DNA from: Microcoleaceae cyanobacterium UBA11344
GTDB lineage: Bacteria > Cyanobacteriota > Cyanobacteriia > Cyanobacteriales > Microcoleaceae
Direction: 5' to 3'
DNA: 5,602 nt
NCBI GenBank assembly: GCA_003483675.1
Contig: DMYK01000074.1
Span: 195-5,796, forward strand
Shown here: piece after piece, positions 1-5,602 of the stretch
Numbering within the stretch: position 1 is the first letter of the stretch
Layout of the letters: each line of letters opens with the position of its first letter
Made by a program: the position numbers and the translations under genes
The notes under the pieces: model-generated
The model's input: the letters and a program-made list of their open reading frames with translations, nothing else
Databases searched by the model: none
Told to the model about the DNA's origin: nothing

Positions 1-689
1 CGACGGCGCAATTCTGGCAGCATCAGGGCTAAACCCAACTTGGATGCTGGCTTGTCGGTTCGGGAAAACATATCTGCTAGTTCGAGTAGATAGTGCCGCA
101 ACCTCCTGAGTAAAGATAGTTCGTCAGGGACTGTATTAGAAATAGAATGCAAGCTTACTGCATTGTCGATCGCCCTGGCATCTTCTCCAGTGCGATCGAA
201 ATCGGCGCAGCGGTTGATTCCAATTCCGACAACTACGCGAGACTTGCCCAAAACATTACCAGAAGTTGCTTCGCAGAGAATTCCGGCTAACTTGCGTCGG
301 TTGATCAAGACATCGTTAGGCCATTTTAGGCGTAGCATATCGTGACAGTCGGGAGCTAAATCTTCGATCGCGTAAATTACGGCCAAACCGACGGCTAAAC
401 TGAGTCCCGACAGCAGATTAGGGTTTAAGTTGTCAAGTACAAAACTGGCTGTTAAGACACCGGTTGGGCTGTACCAGGTGCGCCCCTGTTGCCCGCGCCC
501 AGCAGTTTGTCGCCTGGTAAATACGACATCTCCGTGGTGGAGTTGGGCCGCGTGAGTGTGGGCGTGAGTGTTGGTACTCGGACAGCTATCCAACCAGTGC
601 AGCCAAATAGGGAGGTTTGTGCGATCGGGTTTTGGCGATTCTAATTCTGTAGGGTGCGCAGTGCGCACCTTACCTAGGAACTTACACAT
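1..689 (-). CDS. birA: Biotin--[acetyl-CoA-carboxylase] ligase, C-terminus cut by window edge
   Basis: This enzyme activates biotin with ATP to biotinyl-5'-AMP and transfers it to a lysine of the biotin carboxyl carrier protein of acetyl-CoA carboxylase, in the cytoplasm. The frame is open from ATG 689-687 to the edge: 229 codons without a stop. Visible family motifs, numbered from that ATG, are LDSCPSTNT (33-41), the biotin/AMP loop GRGQQGRTW (64-72), KWPNDVL (122-128), KLAGILCE (133-140) with the lysine expected to contact biotin, and VGIGIN (154-159). There is no N-terminal helix-turn-helix, so it is a monofunctional ligase and not a BirA-type repressor. The small C-terminal SH3-like domain lies outside the window. 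The start is unusual: the only ATG (689) and GTG (668) ahead of the LDS motif are both inside a tandem repeat, an in-frame TAG sits just upstream at 695-693, and neither start has a good Shine-Dalgarno. The next candidate, the TTG of residue 33, would cut into the LDS motif. Function is confident; the start is not. Confidence 0.9.
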   Translation of the reverse strand, partial: MCKFLGKVRTAHPTELESPKPDRTNLPIWLHWLDSCPSTNTHAHTHAAQLHHGDVVFTRRQTAGRGQQGRTWYSPTGVLTASFVLDNLNPNLLSGLSLAVGLAVIYAIEDLAPDCHDMLRLKWPNDVLINRRKLAGILCEATSGNVLGKSRVVVGIGINRCADFDRTGEDARAIDNAVSLHSISNTVPDELSLLRRLRHYLLELADMFSRTDKPASKLGLALMLPELRR

Positions 690-778
690 AAACTAATTCT
701 ATAGGGTGCGCAGTGCGCACCTTACCTAGGAACTTACGCATAAACTAATTCTATAGGGTGCGCAGTGCGCACCTTACC
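641..778. repeat. 52-bp tandem repeat, 2.65 copies, with palindromic cores
   Basis: Units are 641-692, 693-744 and a truncated 745-778. Units 1 and 2 differ at two positions only (649/701 and 686/738), and the 34 bases of unit 3 match unit 2 exactly. Each unit contains the near-perfect palindrome GGTGCGCAGTGCGCACC, with 8-bp arms around one base, at 653-669, 705-721 and 757-773. A smaller palindrome, CCTAGG, lies between the cores of successive units. The array fills the gap between the deacetylase stop codon (788) and the body of birA, and unit 1 overlaps the birA 5' end. The palindromes could form hairpins in the minus-strand transcript, but no T-tract follows them, so they do not look like ordinary intrinsic terminators. 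The layout resembles small palindromic intergenic repeats of filamentous cyanobacteria; the exact family is not identified. Confidence 0.95.
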
Positions 779-787
779 GTTACCTGT

Positions 788-1732
788 TTATGCTTCAGAA
801 TTTTCTGGCATTTCTAGCAATTCAGGAATGGTGACAAAGCGATATCCCTGCTGTTTCAAACCAGCAATGATATCGGGCAATGCTTTAATAGTACGAGATC
901 GATCGCCCCCGCCATCGTGCATCAAAACAATCGCACCGGGTTTGGCACCTTTGAGGACATTATCAACAAAAGCTTGTGGTTGAGCGCGCGGATCTGTATC
1001 TGCGGAAGTTACCGACCACATCACAACGGAGTAATTTTGTTCTTTAGCATATTTAGCCAAGCCATTATTCAAAACTCCCCCCGGCGGGCGAAAGAAAGAT
1101 GTCTTAACTCCGGTGGTTTCGTAAATAAGTTTGGCGGTGCGATCGATTTCATTAGCCGCCGTCGCCGCATCCATAGAATCGTACCAGTGATGCCATGTAT
1201 GATTGCCGATCGCGTGACCTTGGGCCACAACTCTGCGAGCAATTTCCGGTGAATTTTCGAGGGATTTGCCGATCCAAAAAAACGTGGCTTTTACATCATT
1301 TTGCTGAAAAATATCCAGCATTTGTGCTGTGGTTTCCGGCCACGGACCGTCATCAACAGTTAAGGCTATAACTTTTTCAGAATTGTTGACTTTTCCCTCA
1401 AAAACTGTTTGTCCTTGAAACTGTTCCGGCGGCACAAAAGTCAAAAGTTTTTCTTTAGATTCCAATACAGTGAGAAGTTCTTCAACTGTGCGATCGAGAT
1501 TAAAGCCTGTGGGATTTTTCCCTAACTCGTTTGCTAGCGGATTTACTGTTAAAGATTGGTTCAGGTTCTGCACCTGCACCGCAGCGGTGGTAGGATTGTC
1601 AGTTGCTTGTAAAGCAGGTTGGTTTCCCGGTAGCAGCGTACCGATGACAAAGCTAATCGCAGCCGCTAAAAGTGCGATCGCCACAAAACGCCATTCTTTC
1701 CGCAGTCTTTGAAACAGATGATTTTCGCTCAC
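788..1732 (-). CDS. Membrane-anchored polysaccharide deacetylase (CE4/NodB family)
   Basis: A 314-residue protein predicted to remove N-acetyl groups from a cell-wall sugar, most likely peptidoglycan GlcNAc or MurNAc, outside the plasma membrane. Residues 1-15 are polar with several basic residues, and 16-34 form a hydrophobic helix that fits an uncleaved signal anchor. Residues 35-115 look like a linker with little recognisable structure. The NodB domain covers about 118-308: motif 1 TVDDGP (125-130; D127 the expected base, D128 a metal ligand), motif 2 HTWHH (H178 and H182 metal ligands), motif 3 RPPGG (215-219), motif 4 around W239, and motif 5 LMHD (H272). The metal-binding and catalytic residues are intact, so it should be active. 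Two positions differ from the common pattern: G218 where Y is usual in RPPY, and SADTD (243-247) where many members have a D-W pair. The start is GTG at 1732, chosen because AGGAA lies six bases upstream. The protein resembles PgdA/PdaA enzymes; the substrate cannot be fixed from sequence. Confidence 0.9.
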   Translation of the reverse strand: MSENHLFQRLRKEWRFVAIALLAAAISFVIGTLLPGNQPALQATDNPTTAAVQVQNLNQSLTVNPLANELGKNPTGFNLDRTVEELLTVLESKEKLLTFVPPEQFQGQTVFEGKVNNSEKVIALTVDDGPWPETTAQMLDIFQQNDVKATFFWIGKSLENSPEIARRVVAQGHAIGNHTWHHWYDSMDAATAANEIDRTAKLIYETTGVKTSFFRPPGGVLNNGLAKYAKEQNYSVVMWSVTSADTDPRAQPQAFVDNVLKGAKPGAIVLMHDGGGDRSRTIKALPDIIAGLKQQGYRFVTIPELLEMPENSEA

Positions 1733-1738
1733 TTGAGA

Positions 1739-1743
1739 TTCCT
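1739..1743 (-). promoter_or_regulatory. Ribosome binding site of the deacetylase gene
   Basis: AGGAA on the minus strand lies six bases before the GTG at 1732-1730. It supports GTG as the real start, since no ATG is available at that position. Confidence 0.6.
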
Positions 1744-1764
1744 GCCACTCCGGTCACAATGCGG

Positions 1765-1792
1765 AATATAATAGCACTTAAATAAAGTAAAA
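1765..1792 (-). promoter_or_regulatory. Possible sigma70-type promoter for the deacetylase
   Basis: In the 97-bp gap between mfd and the deacetylase, the minus strand carries TATATT (1770-1765) as a -10 candidate and TTTTAC (1792-1787) as a weak -35, separated by 16 bases. The transcript would start roughly 25 bases ahead of the GTG. The gap is AT-rich, so a chance match is quite possible. I see no convincing terminator for mfd in the same gap; the only hairpin-like element, CTG/CAG around an A6 run, has a 3-bp stem. Confidence 0.3.
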
Positions 1793-1793
1793 C

Positions 1794-1801
1794 GCGATCG
1801 C
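1794..1801. repeat. HIP1 octamer GCGATCGC (one of eight in the window)
   Basis: This is the highly iterated palindrome of cyanobacterial genomes. Other copies begin at 1674 (deacetylase) and at 2163, 2773, 4170, 4419, 4691 and 5318 (all in mfd). Eight copies in 5.6 kb is about two orders of magnitude above random expectation, and this is the main taxonomic clue. The intergenic copy lies between mfd and the deacetylase. Confidence 0.9.
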
Positions 1802-1829
1802 TCTGGGTGTTCTGTTTTTTCAGGTGGGA

Positions 1830-4800
1830 TTACTTAACACTATTTGAGAATAAAATATTTGCTTCCGGCAAAGCGCCATGCATTTTACCCAGCCAATCAA
1901 TCAAATTATCCAGTTGCTTTTGGGCACTCAAAACTGCCATTCCTCTAATAGTAACCTTCCCCTTGCTGTAGACAAAACGAGACTGCAAATGATCCGGCAA
2001 ATTAGCCTTAAGCAAATTCCAAGCAGGTTCCTCCATCGGCGTTTCCAAAACAATGTGCTGCTTATTTTCCGGCTTAATCCGAGAAAAACCAATTTGCTTA
2101 GCAATTTGTTTGAGTTCAACAATGCGAATAAGTTGCTTCGCAGGAAGAGGAATGGGGCCGTAGCGATCGCACCAATCAGCCTGAATCTGCTGCAACTCTT
2201 GAGGCGTATTAGCAGAAGCAACAGACCGGTAAGCGCTCATTTTTTGATCCAAATCCCCAATGTAATCAGCAGGAATAAACGCAGTCAAACTCAGATCAAT
2301 TTGGGTATCTTCAACCTTGGGAATTTCTTGACCCTTAATTTCACGAATTGCCTCCTCTAACATTTCAGCATACAAATCAAAGCCGATCGCCTCCATTTGA
2401 CCCGACTGTTCAGTGCCCAAAATATCACCCGAACCGCGAATTTCCAAATCTCGCACAGCCAACTGATAGCCCGAACCCAACTGCGCGAACTCTTGAATAG
2501 CCCGCAACCTCTGCTTTGCAGCATCAGTCAACAGACTTTGCTTAGGATACAATAGCCAAGCGTGAGCTTGAATACCCGCGCGTCCCACCCGTCCCCGCAA
2601 CTGGTAAAGTTGACCCAAACCAAATCGCTGCGCGTCTTCAATCAAAATTGTATTAACGCGGGGAATATCCAAACCCGATTCAATAATCGTCGTGCACACC
2701 AAAATATCAAAATCCGCCGCACTAAAGGACAGCATAATTGATTCTAATTCCGAAGCATCCATTTGACCGTGGGCGATCGCAATTCTCGCAGAAGGAACCA
2801 TCACCTGCAACTGAGCCGCCAACTCATCAATCCCCTCAATCCGGGGCACCACGTAAAAAACCTGACCACCCCTGTCTAATTCTTGACGAATCGCACTCCG
2901 CACCGCTTCCGGGTCATAGGGAGCCAAATGCGTCTGAATCGGTCGCCTGCTGGGAGGCGGAGTAGCAATCAAACTCATCTCCCGAATCCCCGAAAGAGAC
3001 ATATATAAAGTCCGAGGAATCGGCGTTGCTGTCAGAGTCAGAACATCCACCTCTGTTTTCAGAGCTTTAATAGCTTCCTTTTGCTTAACCCCAAACCGCT
3101 GTTCTTCATCCACCACCAACAAGCCCAAATCCCGAAATTTAATCGCCTTACTTAAAACAGCTTGAGTACCCACAATCACATCTAATTCACCAGTAGCCAA
3201 ACGCTTGTGAATTTCCCGGCGTTCCGTTTCAGTGCGAAAGCGATTCAGCAAACCAACTTCGATCGGATAAGGCGAAAAACGCTCCTTCAGCGTGTGATAG
3301 TGCTGTTGGGTCAAAATCGTCGTCGGCGCGAGCAAAGCCACCTGCTTGCCCGCTGTAACCGCCTTAAAAATAGCTCTGAGAGCGACTTCCGTCTTGCCAA
3401 AACCGACATCACCGCAGACCAAGCGATCCATAGGTCGATCGCCCTCCATATCCCGTTTCACATCCTGAGTTGCCTTCAACTGATCCGGCGTGGGCTGGTA
3501 AGGAAAAGAATCCTCTAACTCTTGTTGCCAAGGCATATCAGGAGGAAAAGCGTAACCTGTTTGTTGAGCTCTTTTAGCATAAAGATTCAACAAATCTACC
3601 GCTAATTTCTTAACAGCTTTGCGAACCTTTGTTTTAGTTTTTTCCCAAGTTTGACCTGTCAGTTTGTTGAGTTCCGGCACTTTATCGGCCACAGTCCGAA
3701 ACCTCGACAAAGCGCCCAATTGATCGGCCGCGACTCTCAGAGTACCGTCACCGTATTGAATTAGCAAATACTCGCGAGTTTCCAAATCGAGGGTTAGACG
3801 TTCCAACTTGATAAATCTGCCCACTCCGTGCTGGCGGTGCACTACATAATCACCAGGGCTTAATTTATTCGGGTCTACTTGTTTAGAAGCAGCGCGGCGG
3901 CGCTTGCGAACATAGCTAAAAGTAGCCAGAGAATGCTGACCGTAAAATTCCCGATCGCAAATTAAAACAATCCGAAAAGTCGGCAGAATAAAACCTTCCA
4001 ATTCAGCCAAACCGCTGTACTTCAAAGCAACCGGAATATGCTGTAATTGCAACTTATCGATCGCCAAATAATCGCGCGGATTCACCACAAACTGAGCCGG
4101 ACAGTCATGTTCCGACAACAGAGAAACAGAGCGACTGGGTTGAGCCGAAACCAGAAACACCGAAAAACCGCGATCGCGCTCCTCCCTGAGCGTTTGGGAT
4201 AACTTCGCAAATTGGTGAGGCATCACCGGCACCGGGCGAGAAGCCAAATTAATCGGAGGAGACGAAGAAACCGGAACCGAAAAAGCAGATTCCGCCAATT
4301 CTGACAGATAGAGTCGATCGAACCCTTCCACATCAACCATAGACTCAGCAAAAGAGCGGTGAATCTTAGGAAGAGAAGCAACTAAACTTTCCCATTGCTC
4401 CTGAGCACTTTCAAACCAGCGATCGCAGTGAGCCTCACACTGAGCCGGTTCATCAATCGCAACCAAAGTATTCAGTGGCAAATAATCCAAAATAGAAGCA
4501 GGTTTCTCAAAAGCCAAACCCAACAACCGCTTAATAACCTTCCCTTCCCCTTCTTCCCCTTCTTCCCCCTCAACATACGCGCCCTTCGCGCCTTCGCGGT
4601 TCGTTTTCAAACTCAATCTTTCACCCAAAGCCCCGCGAACAATCCCGCCAAAATCAGTAGGAGTCAAAACCAATCGATCGATCCTATCAAGCGATCGCTG
4701 CGAAGACGGGTCAAACTCCCGAATTTGCTCCAAATCATCCCCGAACCATTCCAGCCGCACCGGCAACTCAGCCGCCACCGGAAACACATCGACAATATCG

Positions 4801-5357
4801 CCCCGACGACTCCATTGGCCCTCCATTTCGACTAGAGCCACCCGATCGTACCCCATCGAGGCAAGTTGGCGGTCTAAAATCTTCGAGTCTTGAGTCATAC
4901 CTCGCGCCAAAGTCAGACAGTAGGGTTCAAAAGCAGCTGGTGGCGGCAAGTGAGACTGGAGAGCCCGCGCTGTAGCTACAATCGCGATCGGCTTAGAATT
5001 GGCGGTTGTTACTGGTTTCTGAACCAAATCCGCCAGCACCTGCATTTGCCCCCAAGTCATTTCGCTTTCATCGGAGTAAGAGAGCTCGTAGGGCGAAGCC
5101 TCCGAAGTCGGGTAAAAATGCACAGTCTGCCAGCCCATCGCCTCCAGCCCGGCCACCCAGCGACCCGCTTCTTCGAGAGTTGCTGTCACTACGAGTAAAC
5201 TCCGCCCTTCTTGCTGTGCGAGGGCTGAAGCCACCAAACCTTTTGGCAAACGGGCTACGCCGTTGAGTTGCACGTAGCGATGGCGCTTGAGCTTGTTGAG
5301 TAGTTCTGTTGCTAGGGGCGATCGCCCCAGGGTACGAATAATCGAAGAGAAAGTCAT
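1830..5357 (-). CDS. mfd: Transcription-repair coupling factor Mfd
   Basis: Mfd is a cytoplasmic ATP-driven DNA translocase that pushes off RNA polymerase stalled at a lesion and recruits UvrA(B) for nucleotide excision repair. The protein has 1175 residues (E. coli has 1148) and is complete. Residues 1 to about 340 form the UvrB-like module, with a degenerate ATP site ([11 protein letters not shown], 36-46) and the UvrA-contact type segment [10 protein letters not shown] (184-193). A Pro/Ser-rich linker (360-380) leads to domain 3. The RNA polymerase interaction domain begins at about 500 ([14 protein letters not shown], 502-515). RecG-like helicase motifs follow: Walker A GDVGFGKT (649-656, K655), DEEQ (750-753), TATPIPRTL (776-784), GLDIPRVN (895-902) and QLRGRVGR (919-926). 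The translocation (TRG) motif is at about 964-986, and the C-terminal autoinhibitory domain is at about 1017-1130. The ATG at 5357 is favoured because the first residues already resemble cyanobacterial Mfd N-termini, although its Shine-Dalgarno is weak. An odd acidic insertion at residues 252-273 is listed separately. Confidence 0.97.
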   Translation of the reverse strand: MTFSSIIRTLGRSPLATELLNKLKRHRYVQLNGVARLPKGLVASALAQQEGRSLLVVTATLEEAGRWVAGLEAMGWQTVHFYPTSEASPYELSYSDESEMTWGQMQVLADLVQKPVTTANSKPIAIVATARALQSHLPPPAAFEPYCLTLARGMTQDSKILDRQLASMGYDRVALVEMEGQWSRRGDIVDVFPVAAELPVRLEWFGDDLEQIREFDPSSQRSLDRIDRLVLTPTDFGGIVRGALGERLSLKTNREGAKGAYVEGEEGEEGEGKVIKRLLGLAFEKPASILDYLPLNTLVAIDEPAQCEAHCDRWFESAQEQWESLVASLPKIHRSFAESMVDVEGFDRLYLSELAESAFSVPVSSSPPINLASRPVPVMPHQFAKLSQTLREERDRGFSVFLVSAQPSRSVSLLSEHDCPAQFVVNPRDYLAIDKLQLQHIPVALKYSGLAELEGFILPTFRIVLICDREFYGQHSLATFSYVRKRRRAASKQVDPNKLSPGDYVVHRQHGVGRFIKLERLTLDLETREYLLIQYGDGTLRVAADQLGALSRFRTVADKVPELNKLTGQTWEKTKTKVRKAVKKLAVDLLNLYAKRAQQTGYAFPPDMPWQQELEDSFPYQPTPDQLKATQDVKRDMEGDRPMDRLVCGDVGFGKTEVALRAIFKAVTAGKQVALLAPTTILTQQHYHTLKERFSPYPIEVGLLNRFRTETERREIHKRLATGELDVIVGTQAVLSKAIKFRDLGLLVVDEEQRFGVKQKEAIKALKTEVDVLTLTATPIPRTLYMSLSGIREMSLIATPPPSRRPIQTHLAPYDPEAVRSAIRQELDRGGQVFYVVPRIEGIDELAAQLQVMVPSARIAIAHGQMDASELESIMLSFSAADFDILVCTTIIESGLDIPRVNTILIEDAQRFGLGQLYQLRGRVGRAGIQAHAWLLYPKQSLLTDAAKQRLRAIQEFAQLGSGYQLAVRDLEIRGSGDILGTEQSGQMEAIGFDLYAEMLEEAIREIKGQEIPKVEDTQIDLSLTAFIPADYIGDLDQKMSAYRSVASANTPQELQQIQADWCDRYGPIPLPAKQLIRIVELKQIAKQIGFSRIKPENKQHIVLETPMEEPAWNLLKANLPDHLQSRFVYSKGKVTIRGMAVLSAQKQLDNLIDWLGKMHGALPEANILFSNSVK
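4538..4609. repeat. Dispersed-repeat-like segment inside the mfd coding sequence
   Basis: On the plus strand, 4538-4571 is 34 bases of pure pyrimidine built on a CCCCTTCTT period of 9. It is followed after a few bases by a CG-rich stretch at 4578-4601 with two copies of CCTTCGCG. Read as mfd (minus strand), it codes residues 252-273: the segment NREGAKGA, then a run of Glu and Gly, then K. It keeps the frame and falls in the UvrB-like module, just before the conserved block [18 protein letters not shown] (277-294). I recall the pairing of the CGCGAAGG-type sequence with GAAGAAGG tracts as a common intergenic repeat of filamentous cyanobacteria. The composition is unlike the rest of mfd. That this is an insertion and not a native linker is an inference. 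Confidence 0.6.
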
Positions 5358-5407
5358 GGGCTGTTAATTTTAATCCTCGATCGGCTCAAAAAGGCTCTTT
5401 TCCTTTG

Positions 5408-5480
5408 CCTGTTAAGGAGATTGTACGACAACATCAATGGATTATGTCGATCGGCTGTTGTCGCCTGGGAACTTAACAGG
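5408..5480. repeat. Two nested, co-centred inverted repeats upstream of mfd
   Basis: The outer arms CCTGTTAAG (5408-5416) and CTTAACAGG (5472-5480) are perfect 9-bp inverted repeats. The inner arms CGACAACA (5426-5433) and TGTTGTCG (5456-5463) are perfect 8-bp inverted repeats. Both pairs are centred at 5444-5444.5, with unpaired stretches of 9 and 8 bases between outer and inner arms and 22 bases in the middle. The outer right arm contains the stop codon of the upstream partial gene. There is no T-run after the structure in the minus direction. It could be an operator, an RNA hairpin at the 3' end of the upstream gene or in the mfd leader, or a remnant of a small mobile repeat. Confidence 0.7.
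5420..5450 (-). promoter_or_regulatory. mfd: Possible mfd promoter
   Basis: The minus strand has TACAAT (5425-5420; five of six with TATAAT) preceded by TCGACA (5450-5445; five of six with TTGACA). The spacing is 19 bases, which is longer than ideal. It would give an mfd leader of roughly 55 bases. The inner inverted repeat described here overlaps the spacer, so a regulator bound there could block the promoter. Prediction by eye only. Confidence 0.3.
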
Positions 5481-5602
5481 GGGTTAATTTTTGCTCTAAT
5501 ATATCGAGGCTGCGATCGAAAGGAGCCTGTTCCGTTAATCTAATGACAGGTTGAGAAAAGATTTCGATTTTGCGATCGAGATTAAAAGCTTTTAGGCCTC
5601 TG
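5473..5602 (-). CDS. Unrecognised protein, C-terminal 42 residues only
   Basis: This minus-strand frame is open from the right edge to TAA at 5475-5473, while the other two minus frames hit stops within seven codons of the edge. It reads as ordinary protein: residues such as GLKAFNLDRKIEIFSQPVIR, then LTEQAPFDRSLDILEQKL, ending in TPC. GATCGC reads twice as Asp-Arg in frame, as often happens with HIP1-related sequence in cyanobacterial genes. I do not recognise the family, and 42 residues are too few to assign a function. It ends 115 bases before the mfd start and runs in the same direction. The main alternative is a chance open frame of 42 codons. Confidence 0.45.
   Translation of the reverse strand, partial: RGLKAFNLDRKIEIFSQPVIRLTEQAPFDRSLDILEQKLTPC

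Noticed and set aside
682..741. 19-codon minus-strand ORF inside the repeats, ahead of birA
   Set aside because: It is made entirely of repeat sequence and has no ribosome binding site. It is mentioned only as possible coupling to birA and is not called as a gene.
641..778. CRISPR-like regular spacing of a palindromic core
   Set aside because: The sequences between the cores are identical in all units, so there are no variable spacers. It is a plain tandem repeat, and no cas gene is present.
765..1252. Plus-strand open frames opposite the deacetylase
   Set aside because: They lie antisense to the catalytic NodB domain, and one begins inside the repeat array. Neither shows protein family features.
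1801..1829. Possible mfd terminator after the stop codon
   Set aside because: The only stem is 3 bp (CTG/CAG) around an A6 loop on the minus strand, which is too weak.
4395..4835. Plus-strand open frame of 146 codons opposite mfd
   Set aside because: It is fully antisense to well-conserved mfd sequence, has no recognisable domain, and is rich in Ser, Arg, Pro and Gln as expected from a reversed frame. The same applies to the other plus-strand frames over mfd.
5384..5410. AAAGG/CCTTT hairpin with a T-run on the minus strand upstream of mfd
   Set aside because: A 5-bp AT-rich stem with only a short T-stretch sits in the probable mfd leader. It is too weak to call an intrinsic terminator or attenuator.

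Overview
The window looks like a chromosomal segment of a filamentous cyanobacterium. The main evidence is the octamer GCGATCGC (HIP1), which occurs eight times in 5.6 kb. The three recognisable proteins also read like cyanobacterial family members, and the non-coding repeats resemble those of large Oscillatoriales genomes (Microcoleus/Oscillatoria type). The genus is an inference. All genes lie on the minus strand, so transcription runs from high to low coordinates.

In transcription order: (1) 5602-5473, the last 42 codons of an unrecognised gene. (2) 5472-5358, a short intergenic stretch with two nested inverted repeats that share a centre, and a possible mfd promoter. (3) 5357-1830, a complete mfd of 1175 codons, the transcription-repair coupling factor. 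It carries an apparently in-frame block of dispersed-repeat DNA near 4609-4538. (4) 1829-1733, an intergenic gap with a HIP1 site, a possible promoter and a ribosome binding site. (5) 1732-788, a complete membrane-anchored polysaccharide (probably peptidoglycan) deacetylase of family CE4. (6) 778-641, two complete copies and one partial copy of a 52-bp tandem repeat with palindromic cores. (7) 689-1, a biotin-protein ligase (birA) running off the left edge, whose only plausible start codons lie inside the repeat array.

The genes do not form an obvious pathway: DNA repair, cell-wall modification and biotin transfer to acetyl-CoA carboxylase. They are co-directional housekeeping-type genes with gaps of about 100 bp, and I see no strong terminators between them. 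The interest lies in how repeat DNA has entered the genes: once inside mfd as a coding linker, and once at the 5' end of birA, where it appears to supply the start codon. I see no defence system, CRISPR array, transposase, tRNA or rRNA.
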